Source: an uncultured Lentisphaeria bacterium (GTDB lineage Bacteria > Verrucomicrobiota > Lentisphaeria > Victivallales > Victivallaceae). From it: a stretch of DNA of 12,507 nt. Under the pieces are notes generated by a model, which worked only from the letters and a program-made list of their open reading frames with translations, did no database searches and had not been told where the DNA came from. Where the stretch lies: assembly GCA_949298665.1 (NCBI GenBank), contig CASFXO010000227.1:1-12507 (forward strand), written 5' to 3'. Positions within the stretch are counted from its first letter, which is position 1, and each line of letters starts with the position of its first letter. Positions 1 through 7,719 of this stretch are shown one piece after another. Both the position numbers and the translations under genes were made by a program.

Positions 1-1222
1 AATAGAACGGGAATCCCAGTTTCAGGAAAAGATAGGCAAGCGGCAGAATCAGCATCATCAGCACCCCGACGGTCGCCTGGTAAAATTCGATTCTTCCCGT
101 GGCGTGAATGGTCGTGAACAGGGGACAGGCAAAGGAGTTCAGCAGCAGAAACCCCATGGAAAAACATAGAAAAATCTTCGTATATTCATGGGAGTCGCGG
201 GCAAAGAACGTAATGACATAATCCAGATTCCCGAGAATGGGGAACACAATGAAGGAAAGCAGGAAAAAGGAATATTTCGCCGTCCGGCAGACCAGATAGT
301 GAAGGTCATCCCGGTCACCACGCGTACAGGTTTTGACCAGATGAGGGCAGAACGCCGTCTGAAAATTGGTTACAAACACATTTACCGCATTGGAAATCTG
401 CTGACACAATCCCAACGCCGCATTGATGGCGACCCCCCCGAAACTGTTGACCAGCAGCCCCATGCCCTGCTGAACAATCCCCGCGGCACAGCTGCCCCAG
501 ATGATCCAGCCGGAAAAAACCGACATCCGCCTGAGATACGCCCGGTCTGGACGCAACGGCAGCAATCGCACCACCTCCGGATAATGTCTGTGGCAATAAT
601 AGACATAAATCAGCAGCAAAACCAGCACATTGCCGACCATGAGCAGGGCGTAGCCGATCAACGGCGAGGAAAACCAGCACAGAGCCAGAATGGAACCGAG
701 ATTCATCAGGGATTCCAGAATCCCCGCCAGCGCAATAATCTCCATGCGTTCGAATGCGATAATCACCATGTAATAGGGCAGCTGCAGAACGCGGACCAGA
801 AATCCCACCAGCAACAACTGGTACAGCCACTCCACCTCACCGTGAAACGCTTCCGGTATCTGCATTTTGGAGTGCAGATACCAGCGTCCGACGCTCTCTC
901 CCAGCAACAAAATCAAAAAACTCAGGCAGCAGAACATCACCATTCCGGCGAAAAACGCTTTCCGGGCTCCATCCATGCGCTGCTGCCCCACCTCGACGTT
1001 CAGAAAGCGCTGGACCGTGTTCTGCAGCGCCCCGTTGAAAAATCCGCCGATGGTCACCAGGCTGATCACCGCGGTATAAACCCCATACCCATCCCATCCG
1101 AGACGGCTGAGCAGCAGACGCATCGCGTAAATGGAAATCCCCATGCTCACGAACATTCTCAGATAGAGAGCAAAGGTATTGGTCACGACCCGGAGCCGTT
1201 CTCCGGCAGTTTCTTCCATCAT
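1..1222 (-). CDS. Wzx-type polysaccharide flippase, 3' end outside window
   Basis: A polytopic inner-membrane protein expected to flip lipid-linked oligosaccharide from the cytoplasmic to the periplasmic face. About 407 codons are visible with no stop, so the C-terminus lies left of the window. The translation begins MMEETAGERLRVVTNTF and is a series of hydrophobic helices. It matches the Bacteroidetes-type lipopolysaccharide flippase pattern of the MATE/PST (MOP) superfamily: an early YLRMFVSMGISIYAMRLLL segment, then NGALQNTVQRF, and a mid-protein GGVAINAALGLCQQISNAVN block followed by NFQTAFCPHLVK. The start at 1222 has AGAAGG five bases upstream, overlapping the stop of the preceding glycosyltransferase; a second ATG at 1219 is equally usable. 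It is last of four co-oriented glycan genes. By eye the gene is richer in A/T than the rest of the window. The family is secure; the transported glycan is unknown. Confidence 0.88.
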   Translation of the reverse strand, partial: MMEETAGERLRVVTNTFALYLRMFVSMGISIYAMRLLLSRLGWDGYGVYTAVISLVTIGGFFNGALQNTVQRFLNVEVGQQRMDGARKAFFAGMVMFCCLSFLILLLGESVGRWYLHSKMQIPEAFHGEVEWLYQLLLVGFLVRVLQLPYYMVIIAFERMEIIALAGILESLMNLGSILALCWFSSPLIGYALLMVGNVLVLLLIYVYYCHRHYPEVVRLLPLRPDRAYLRRMSVFSGWIIWGSCAAGIVQQGMGLLVNSFGGVAINAALGLCQQISNAVNVFVTNFQTAFCPHLVKTCTRGDRDDLHYLVCRTAKYSFFLLSFIVFPILGNLDYVITFFARDSHEYTKIFLCFSMGFLLLNSFACPLFTTIHATGRIEFYQATVGVLMMLILPLAYLFLKLGFPFY

Positions 1223-1232
1223 CCGCACCTTC

Positions 1233-2357
1233 TCAAAATACCTCCATGTCTCCATCGACCGCCTGCCCGAAAAGCCGCAGATACCGTTCCGCGCACCGTT
1301 CCATCGAATACGGCGCGAAAGACGCCCGCGCCCCTTCTCCCAGCCGCGCCCGTTCCGCCGTGTCCAATGCCAGCGCCCGCTCCAGCGTTACCCGGATGGA
1401 AGATTCCGACGTGTCGGCCGACACCAGGCCGTTCACCCCGTCCTCCACCAGATCCCTCATCCCCCCAACCGGCGTCACACACGCCGGAATCCCCAGCGCG
1501 AACGACTCCAGCAAAGTAATCGGCAACCCCTCCATTTCCGAAAACAAAGACAGATAATCCGCCTGCGCCAGATACGCCAGCGGATTCGAACGCAGCCCCG
1601 CAATGTGCACTCGCGGACAGTTCAACCCCTGGATCGCCGAACGGATTTCCTCATCTGCATCGTTCCCCATGAACACCAGATCGAAGTCCGCTCCCTCCGC
1701 CGCCAGCGCCGCCGCAGCGCGCGCCTGCGCGATCTGGTTCTTCTGCGGACTGAAGCGCGCGATGTTCAGCAGCAGCCGCGAAGTCGGCGTACTCCGCCAC
1801 GAGCGCACCTCCGCCGACACCGCCGCGAGCTCCGCCGCGCCCGGCATCTTCGCCCCGCAGCCGTTCTCGATCACCGGCGCTTCAAAACCGTAGGCCGCGA
1901 CAAAACTGCGTTCCGACTCCGGTGAAATCGTTACCGGACGCACCCCCGCGCGAAACAACAGTTTTTTCAGCCACAGCCGGTTCCCCGCATCCACAAAAGC
2001 ATCATTGTGTACGGTATAGAAATACTCGGCCCGGGGTCGGTGAAACAGTTCCGGGAATGCGGCCAGCTGAATCCCTCCCAGATGGGTGTGCACGACATCC
2101 GGGCATTCCCGGGAAATGACATTCCACACCGGCAGCATGGCCAGAATCGCCCCTGTCATCGTTTCCGGCATCCCCAGATCAATCAGCTTCACGGCGGGAT
2201 CCAGCTGCTGTGCCAGAAAGTCTCCCGGCAGAATCCGGTTGACGCACAGAAGTGTCACCTCATGTTCTCCCGTCCGAACCATCTCATTGGCGAGGTCCAC
2301 GACGAAACGCTCCGCGCCGCCGCAATGCAGACGCGGCAGGATTTCCAGAATCTTCAT
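1233..2357 (-). CDS. GT4-family glycosyltransferase
   Basis: A cytoplasmic retaining glycosyltransferase of the GT-B fold, 374 residues, normal for GT4. The N-terminus (MKILEILPRLHCGGAERFV) carries the GG-A-E nucleotide-sugar loop typical of WaaG/WbaZ-like enzymes. A VVHTHLGG segment lies near residues 88-95. The C-terminal donor domain has NIARFSPQKNQ near 198-207 and the E-x7-E motif as E276-GLPITLL-E284, followed by PVGGMRDLVEDGVNGL. The open frame continues far upstream, but the start at 2357 is chosen because the family begins at this MKIL. Its ATG also overlaps the upstream gene's stop as ATGA, with AAAGGGAG about 11 bases before it. It sits between another GT4 enzyme and the flippase and so probably adds one sugar to the same repeat unit. 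Donor and acceptor cannot be read from sequence. Confidence 0.93.
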   Translation of the reverse strand: MKILEILPRLHCGGAERFVVDLANEMVRTGEHEVTLLCVNRILPGDFLAQQLDPAVKLIDLGMPETMTGAILAMLPVWNVISRECPDVVHTHLGGIQLAAFPELFHRPRAEYFYTVHNDAFVDAGNRLWLKKLLFRAGVRPVTISPESERSFVAAYGFEAPVIENGCGAKMPGAAELAAVSAEVRSWRSTPTSRLLLNIARFSPQKNQIAQARAAAALAAEGADFDLVFMGNDADEEIRSAIQGLNCPRVHIAGLRSNPLAYLAQADYLSLFSEMEGLPITLLESFALGIPACVTPVGGMRDLVEDGVNGLVSADTSESSIRVTLERALALDTAERARLGEGARASFAPYSMERCAERYLRLFGQAVDGDMEVF

Positions 2358-3502
2358 TTCCGACGCATCTCCCTTTCCTTCAAATCCCGCAGCAGCTCCC
2401 GCCAGGCTTTGTGAATCACCGTACCCGAAAACTTGTCCCGCTCCGCCAACGCTCCGGCGCAGCAGGCCGGATAATTCCGAGCCACCTCTTCCAGCGCCGC
2501 CGCCACCCCTTCCGGCGTGAAATCCTCCAGCAGACGCCCGTTTTTCCCGTTGACGACCAGATCCGCCGCCGCGGGAAAGGTATGGAGCGCGACGATCGGC
2601 TTTCCGTAGGCGGTCGCCTCGATGCCCGCAATCGGATAACCCTCGAAATCCGAGGTGAAAATCACGATCCCGGCCCGCCGCAGCCACGTCGAAGGCTCCT
2701 TCACATAGCCATGAAAATGGACGTTCTTCAATCCGGCGGCGGCCCGCTTCCATTTTCCTTCCTCCGGACCGTCCCCGCACAGATGAAAATGGAATTGCGG
2801 CGCCGCAGCGGCCACCTGCAGAATCCGGTCCACCCGCTTCGATGCCGTCAGCCGTCCCAGAAAAAGGACTTCACGGGGATCGCCGGATGCCAGCGCCGTC
2901 GTTTCGGGCAGATTCGTCTGATGCCGGATCACGCGAACCAGTTTTCCGTCCAGCCGCAGGTAGCGCGCCAGCCCGGCTTCTTCCAGCGGCGAGAGCGTCA
3001 CCAGAGCATCCACATAACGATTGAACAATTCAATTTTCCACCGCCGGAGCCATCCTCCGAAATCATAACGCCACTGGTAAAGTTGTGAAGGAGACGTGTG
3101 CTGGACGAAAATCACGCGATTGTTCCGCAGCACCTCCCGGGGTACAAACAGATGCGCCGAATGAAACGAGTTGATCAGCAGTACATCCCCTCCCGGCAGC
3201 ACTTCGCGAATCCTCCGGCGGATTCGCGGAATGTCAAGCAGCAGCGCTCCCAGCCGCAGCGGCCCGCAGGCAAGATACCGTTGCGGCCCTCCGCGCAGCA
3301 GCCGGACGGCGCCGCGCCGCTTTTCCGTCTCGTTGAGCCGGACGATCCGGGCGTCGCACGGCTTCAGCCCGGAGAGTGCGCCGGAATACGCCAGCAGCTC
3401 CACCGTCAGCCCGTCCCCCCCGAGCATTCCGGCGAGATCGCGGGAAAACTGTTGTATACCGCCGTAACAGGTCGGATCGTCCACCAGAATGGCCAGTTTC
3501 AT
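2354..3502 (-). CDS. GT4-family glycosyltransferase
   Basis: A second GT-B fold glycosyltransferase, 382 residues. The N-terminal Rossmann domain opens MKLAILVDDPTCYGGIQQFS, with the glycine-rich loop at about residues 14-15. NSFHSAHLFV (111-120) and FVQHTSPSQLYQWRY (132-146) follow in the acceptor domain. The donor domain has VLFLGRLTASKRVDRIL (212-228), CGDGPE (242-247) and the E-x7-E pair E287 and E295 in EGYPIAGIE. The C-terminus is basic (LKEREMRRK) and may rest on the membrane. The start at 3502 forms an ATGA overlap with the preceding family-2 enzyme, and the stop overlaps the next gene in the same way, so translation is probably coupled through the operon. The longer open frame upstream of 3502 is antisense-type junk that the family does not contain. 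Sugar specificity is unknown. Confidence 0.93.
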   Translation of the reverse strand: MKLAILVDDPTCYGGIQQFSRDLAGMLGGDGLTVELLAYSGALSGLKPCDARIVRLNETEKRRGAVRLLRGGPQRYLACGPLRLGALLLDIPRIRRRIREVLPGGDVLLINSFHSAHLFVPREVLRNNRVIFVQHTSPSQLYQWRYDFGGWLRRWKIELFNRYVDALVTLSPLEEAGLARYLRLDGKLVRVIRHQTNLPETTALASGDPREVLFLGRLTASKRVDRILQVAAAAPQFHFHLCGDGPEEGKWKRAAAGLKNVHFHGYVKEPSTWLRRAGIVIFTSDFEGYPIAGIEATAYGKPIVALHTFPAAADLVVNGKNGRLLEDFTPEGVAAALEEVARNYPACCAGALAERDKFSGTVIHKAWRELLRDLKEREMRRK

Positions 3503-4335
3503 GCCTGCCGCTCCGCCTCCTCCTTCCGCCGAACCGTCAAGCGCATGAAAAGTCTCATGATCCACCGGTCCGGCAGCAGCAGCAGCAGATTCCCCGCAAA
3601 ATAATGAAACAACGCCGGCAGTGAAAAAAAACCGCTGCGGAAAAGGTAACGCCGCTGCAACCGCAGCGTGGACCGCAACGTCGGCTTGAGCGAACGCTGT
3701 TTCACCTGACCGGCGCTGACCCGGTACCGGAGCAGCACCCGGGGCACATTGGCGAACCGGAACCCGGCCGCCGCCGACCGCAGCCACAAGTCATAATCCT
3801 CCGCGCCATGCACCGGACGGTATCCCTCCATCTTCCGATATAATTCCGAACGCAGCAGCAGCGCCGGATGCGGCAGCGGATTGCCGAGCAGCAACGACCG
3901 GTGTACCTCCGCCGCGGTCTCCGGATAACGGCGGCAGCCGATCGGGCGCCCGGTTTCATCGATCATTTCGAGAAAGCAGCCGACCGCGTGCACTTCCGGG
4001 TGTTCCAGCAGGTAATTGTGCTGCATTTCCAGCCGCTCCGGCAGGGCGATGTCGTCGGCGTCCATGCGGGCACAGAAAGGGAATTCCTCCCCCGCCTCCC
4101 GCCATAACCGGTTCAGGGTCGCGGTAACCCCCAGATTGCGCGGATTGCGCAACAGCCGGATCCGGTCGTCCACTCCGGCCATCTCCCGCAGAACATCCCA
4201 TGAGTCGTCCGACGAACCGTCGTCGCAGGCGAACAGCACGAAGTCCCGAAAACTCTGCCGCAACACCGATGCCACCGCCGCAGCCACAAAACGACCGGCA
4301 TTGTGCACCGGCATCAGAACGGCAATTTCCGGCAT
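3499..4335 (-). CDS. GT2-family glycosyltransferase (GT-A fold)
   Basis: An inverting GT-A glycosyltransferase of 278 residues, first gene of the glycan operon. It opens MPEIAVLMPVHNAGRFV, the standard GT2 start. DDGSSDDS at 38-45 binds the nucleotide, MDADD at 91-95 is the metal-binding DXD motif, and GAEDYDLWLR at 177-186 holds the likely catalytic acid ED pair. A hydrophobic and basic C-terminal stretch (about 236-270) suggests peripheral or shallow membrane association. The start at 4335 is fixed by a good AAGGAG nine bases upstream; a GTG at 4443 in the same frame would add 36 arginine- and proline-rich residues and has no proper ribosome site. Its role is to transfer a sugar onto the growing lipid-linked glycan. 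The donor is unknown. Confidence 0.93.
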   Translation of the reverse strand: MPEIAVLMPVHNAGRFVAAAVASVLRQSFRDFVLFACDDGSSDDSWDVLREMAGVDDRIRLLRNPRNLGVTATLNRLWREAGEEFPFCARMDADDIALPERLEMQHNYLLEHPEVHAVGCFLEMIDETGRPIGCRRYPETAAEVHRSLLLGNPLPHPALLLRSELYRKMEGYRPVHGAEDYDLWLRSAAAGFRFANVPRVLLRYRVSAGQVKQRSLKPTLRSTLRLQRRYLFRSGFFSLPALFHYFAGNLLLLLPDRWIMRLFMRLTVRRKEEAERQA

Positions 4336-4524
4336 CCTGCGACACTCCTTTTTCCGACGCGTTTGCCGCGTCCGCCGGACCGGAACTTCCTCCGCTTCCC
4401 GCACCGGCGAAAACCACGGATGCGGTTCGGCGGCCGGCCGCACCTCTCACACGCGGTTTCCCTTCTTCCTGCTATCCTTCCGCTCCGGCCGCCCTGAACG
4501 GCAACCGGAACACGCACCGGTTAT

Positions 4525-4553
4525 AATATAATGGCGCCGGGGCGATAATACAA
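4525..4553 (-). promoter_or_regulatory. Candidate promoter of the glycan operon
   Basis: On the minus strand TTGTAT (4553-4548) and TATATT (4530-4525) are separated by 17 bases. The -10 matches five of six consensus bases and the -35 matches three. Transcription would start near 4518, leaving about 180 bases before the first glycosyltransferase. The spacer lies inside one arm of the terminator hairpin at 4533-4570, which is unusual. It is the only reasonable promoter-like pair seen between the gntR stop and the first glycosyltransferase, but the call is by eye. Confidence 0.35.
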
Positions 4554-4570
4554 ATCAACGCCCCGGCGCC
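4533..4570 (-). terminator. Perfect 12-bp hairpin after the gntR operon
   Basis: GGCGCCGGGGCG (4533-4544) is exactly complementary to CGCCCCGGCGCC (4559-4570) around a 14-base A/T-rich loop. On the minus strand the stem is followed by ATTATATTATAA, which is A/T-rich but not a pure U-run, so this is a strong stem with a mediocre tail. It lies 26 bases past the stop of the GntR-type regulator and would end the pseudopilin-propeller-regulator operon. Confidence 0.6.
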
Positions 4571-4596
4571 GGCCCATATACCCCCCGGACCCGGAA

Positions 4597-5721
4597 TCAC
4601 GAAGCAACGCAGGCCGTCTCCATCACCGGTGCAGACACGGAAGACCGCCGCCGGTCGGCCTTTGCCGCGGGCGGCTGGTACAGGTGGAGCCGCCCGGGAA
4701 TACCGATCCGGCGGGCGGACGACCCCGGATTCTCCATGCGCCGCCGCCCTTCTTCAAAAGCGGCAACTCCGAGATCATACCAGTCCACCCCGATGGTGTT
4801 GGACGGTTCATACTGCGGCACCACCAGCGATTTTCCGTCGATGGAGAGCACATGCCGCTCCGCTGCCAGCACCCGTCCGGTCGTCTCCCGGTAGGGCAAC
4901 GCCCGGCGCTGGTAAATCGTGCCGCTGGAAAACCAGTATCCGACCTCGGGATCGGAAACATCCAGCACGCTGATTTCATCCACGGACGTCGGGTCCCGGT
5001 AGGTGACCACCTCCAGCTCGCCGTCCCAGAGCGCCCGGAAATAGCGCGCCCGCTCCCAGTGTACCGGCAGATGCGGAATCTCCACCATCCGCACCAGCCG
5101 GCAGCCGCGGTCATGGAAAAAACCGCAGGCCGTCTCCGCCGCACTCCGGGAATCCACGGAAATGCAGGAACAGACCCCGCCGTAAATGTGTTCCATTTCG
5201 ATGCCCACCACCGGACAGTTGCTGTCCAGCGCCTTCATCTTCCAGTCGTATTCCCCCAGCAGAATCAGCAGATCCAGATCCCTGCTGATGGCGGTGATGT
5301 CCGGCAGCAGCTTATGGTTGAACACCGGAATGTAATACACCTGCACCACTCCTCCGGCTTCCAGTGCCGCCTCCATGATGCCGCGCAGCGCATGGGCGCA
5401 GTAACTGTTCTGCAGCCCCGAGGTATCGGCGATCACGGCTCCCACGCGAAACCGCGGTCCGGCCCCGTTGCCGGCAGGAATCGCCGCATGGCTCTTGACA
5501 TAGACGCCGGAACCGCGACGGGTTTCCACCTTGCCCCGCGCCGCCAGCACTTCGATGCCCCGCACCGCGGTTCCCATCGAAATGTTGAACTTGCCGCAGA
5601 GACGCCGCAGTGAAGGAATGCGGGCGCCGGGCGCCAGAACGCCGCTGACGATCTGGGCTTCCAGATAATTCACGACGTCCCGGTAACCGGACTCCCGCTT
5701 ATTTTCCCGATTCACAGCCAT
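4597..5721 (-). CDS. GntR-family regulator with LacI-type sensor domain
   Basis: A cytoplasmic transcription factor of 374 residues. Residues 12-75 form a GntR winged helix-turn-helix: YRDVVNYLEAQIVSGVLAPG, then RIPSLRRLCGKFNIS and the wing RRGSGVYV. From about residue 90 the chain changes to a periplasmic-binding/LacI-like effector domain (RFRVGAVIADTSGLQNSY, LDLLILLGEYDW, CSCISVDSRSAAETA, GVDWYDLGVAAFEEG), as in AraR-type hybrids that release DNA on binding a sugar or related ligand. The last 25 or so residues are basic and look disordered. It is third in an operon behind a pseudopilin and a beta-propeller gene, starting nine bases after the propeller stop. The ribosome site is weak (AGGA 13 bases upstream), so it may depend on upstream translation. 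Autoregulation of the operon promoter is inferred. The ligand is unknown. Confidence 0.9.
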   Translation of the reverse strand: MAVNRENKRESGYRDVVNYLEAQIVSGVLAPGARIPSLRRLCGKFNISMGTAVRGIEVLAARGKVETRRGSGVYVKSHAAIPAGNGAGPRFRVGAVIADTSGLQNSYCAHALRGIMEAALEAGGVVQVYYIPVFNHKLLPDITAISRDLDLLILLGEYDWKMKALDSNCPVVGIEMEHIYGGVCSCISVDSRSAAETACGFFHDRGCRLVRMVEIPHLPVHWERARYFRALWDGELEVVTYRDPTSVDEISVLDVSDPEVGYWFSSGTIYQRRALPYRETTGRVLAAERHVLSIDGKSLVVPQYEPSNTIGVDWYDLGVAAFEEGRRRMENPGSSARRIGIPGRLHLYQPPAAKADRRRSSVSAPVMETACVAS

Positions 5722-5730
5722 GGAAAACCG

Positions 5731-7716
5731 TCAATCCTGTTTTTCCGGCAGTTGAAAACTGATCAGATGGGAACCGCTGGCAAAATACAGCCGACCGTTC
5801 AGAATATCCCCGCCGACCTGAATCGGCACGGGAGACTCGAATGCGCGCAGAATCTTTCCATCCTTCGGATTCAGCTGCAGAATGTGGTTGCGGCACAGCA
5901 GATAATAGTTCGTACCGTCCGTCACGAACATCCGCGGCCCCTGCTGCCAGACGGCCGGTCCGTATTCCCCGGTAGTCCCGGTGGCCACCACCTTGCGGGT
6001 CGCCGGGTCGAAAACGAAGATGCGTTCGCTGTCGGCAATTCCGAGAATCTTCCCGTCCGGCGTGAGCATCGTATCGTGATAAGTCTGAACGCGGGGCAGC
6101 AGTGCGCCATCCCAGAGAATTTTTCCGGTCGCCGGATCCAGTTCGAAGAAGCGCGCCTCCTTCGCCTTGACCTGTCCGCCGGTACCGGCCACCACCGAAG
6201 TCCCCCCGAACACCCGGCCGTCCGGCAACGCCGTCAGCGTATAGATCGACAGATCCTTCAGCAGAGCCTCGTTCTTCAGCACCCGGAACTGGTCCGTCTG
6301 CCGGTCCCAGATCGCCAGACCGCCGCCGGTGTGCCCGTATTCCGGCGTGCCGCCCATCATCACGTAGCGGCCGTCCGCGGTGATTTCCAGGGTATGCGGG
6401 CGAATCACGTCCGGCACGGCGCGGCCGATGCAGCGCGGATTGTCGTGCGAATCGAGAATGTTCCGCGGAAATTCCCGGAATTCCTTGCCGTCCAGATCCC
6501 AGTCGATCAGGTAACCGCCGTTGTAACCGCCGACGAAGACGTGGTTCTTCCACGGCAGAACGGTATTCCACTGGACGGTGCCGTTACGATTGATCAGGGT
6601 GTCTTTTCCCGGATCGTAGATGTAGTTACGCATCGGGAAGGCGGTGCCGCCGGTGATGAACTTGCCGTTGGCCGCGGCCACGCTCATCAGATGGGCGCCT
6701 TCGCTGCTGTAATCGAGCTTGTGCGTCACCTTCCGGTCGGTGGCGGGGTCGGCGATCCGGCAATACCGGTCGACGATGTTGAAAATCTCCACCTTGCGGT
6801 TGTTCCGCAGCGCGTAGTTCGCGAAATTCTGGCTGCCGGCCTTCACCGGGCGCAGCGTCACTTCCGGCTGTCCCTGAATCGGTTCGAACTTCCCGTCGTA
6901 CAGCCGATACCATTGCAGGTCCGCTTTTTTCCGGGCTTCGGTCCAGGCGTGTTCCATGCTGCGGTAGTTGGGCAACCGCGTCACCGTCGCGTAAACCTTG
7001 CCGTCCGCGCCGGGAAAGACCTGACCGGAGGTCTGGGCCGGGCGTTTCGACTGCGGAAACACGGCAATGGTCTTGCGGGTCGCCGGATTGAATCCCATGA
7101 TCTGCGCTTTGGTATTCCCGATGCCGAAGTAGACCCAGCCCGCGTCGTCGGTCGCGACCGTGCGCTGATACTGCGGCCAGGATTCCTTGTTCACCGAGCC
7201 GTAATCGGTCAATTTCCGACTTTTCGGATCGAAGGAAATGACGCCGCTGTCCGGATAGGTGACGGACCAGATCACGCCGTTCCGATCCTCGGTCATACCC
7301 ATGGACATGCCGTCGTGAACTTTGCCGACAAACGTGAACGTCAGCGTCTCCGGATCGAACTCAATGAAATGACTTGAGTGATTGAGATAGTATCGGTTGT
7401 TGCCGCCGAGCAACGAAGCGAAAATACTGTGGAACGAACTGGGCTTGAAGGGATAATCGCGCTGTTCACACTTCCCGCTCTCCGTATCGAGGATCAGCAG
7501 TCCATAGGGACCGCGATGATCGCTCAGCGCCCCGACCAGCACATCGCTGTTCCCCGGCCCGTTTGCGGACGTGATGCCCAGCAGGCTGCTGACCGGCGTA
7601 CAGACGCCGTGATCGGTGAACGAGTCGTTCAGCGGCTTCGACGCCCCGGAGGCCGCCGGGATGCCCACGACCGCCGCCAGCGCGGCGGTCATCATGGTCT
7701 GCTTCAGAAACCGCAT
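5731..7716 (-). CDS. Secreted beta-propeller protein of unknown function
   Basis: A 661-residue exported protein. The first 25 residues are a Sec signal peptide (MRFLKQ, hydrophobic AALAAVVGI, then AASGA before the likely cleavage). The rest is a run of short beta-sheet blades marked by a recurring D-P-x-T-x-K-type turn: FDPETLTF (120-127), FDPKSRKL (162-169), FNPATRKT (209-216), LDPATGKI (526-533), FDPATRKV (569-576) and LNPKDGKI (615-622), with weaker copies near 76, 322, 367 and 470. Ten copies suggest one large or two smaller propellers of the PQQ-like/YVTN/streptogramin-lyase type. No catalytic residues could be assigned, so it could bind or cleave a glycan, or act as a scaffold. It starts three bases after the pseudopilin stop, with GGGGAA in that gene's end as ribosome site. 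The gene pair suggests co-export or joint display. Function is not recognised. Confidence 0.88.
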   Translation of the reverse strand: MRFLKQTMMTAALAAVVGIPAASGASKPLNDSFTDHGVCTPVSSLLGITSANGPGNSDVLVGALSDHRGPYGLLILDTESGKCEQRDYPFKPSSFHSIFASLLGGNNRYYLNHSSHFIEFDPETLTFTFVGKVHDGMSMGMTEDRNGVIWSVTYPDSGVISFDPKSRKLTDYGSVNKESWPQYQRTVATDDAGWVYFGIGNTKAQIMGFNPATRKTIAVFPQSKRPAQTSGQVFPGADGKVYATVTRLPNYRSMEHAWTEARKKADLQWYRLYDGKFEPIQGQPEVTLRPVKAGSQNFANYALRNNRKVEIFNIVDRYCRIADPATDRKVTHKLDYSSEGAHLMSVAAANGKFITGGTAFPMRNYIYDPGKDTLINRNGTVQWNTVLPWKNHVFVGGYNGGYLIDWDLDGKEFREFPRNILDSHDNPRCIGRAVPDVIRPHTLEITADGRYVMMGGTPEYGHTGGGLAIWDRQTDQFRVLKNEALLKDLSIYTLTALPDGRVFGGTSVVAGTGGQVKAKEARFFELDPATGKILWDGALLPRVQTYHDTMLTPDGKILGIADSERIFVFDPATRKVVATGTTGEYGPAVWQQGPRMFVTDGTNYYLLCRNHILQLNPKDGKILRAFESPVPIQVGGDILNGRLYFASGSHLISFQLPEKQD

Positions 7717-7719
7717 TTC

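Noticed and set aside
188..1519. 443-codon plus-strand open frame across the flippase and glycosyltransferase
   Set aside because: The product is Gln/His/Pro-rich, crosses two real minus-strand genes and has no recognisable family. The minus-strand flippase reads well in the opposite frame.
4336..4443. N-terminal extension of the GT2 glycosyltransferase from a GTG at 4443
   Set aside because: It adds Arg/Pro-rich residues not found in GT2 enzymes and has no spaced ribosome site. AAGGAG lies before the ATG at 4335.
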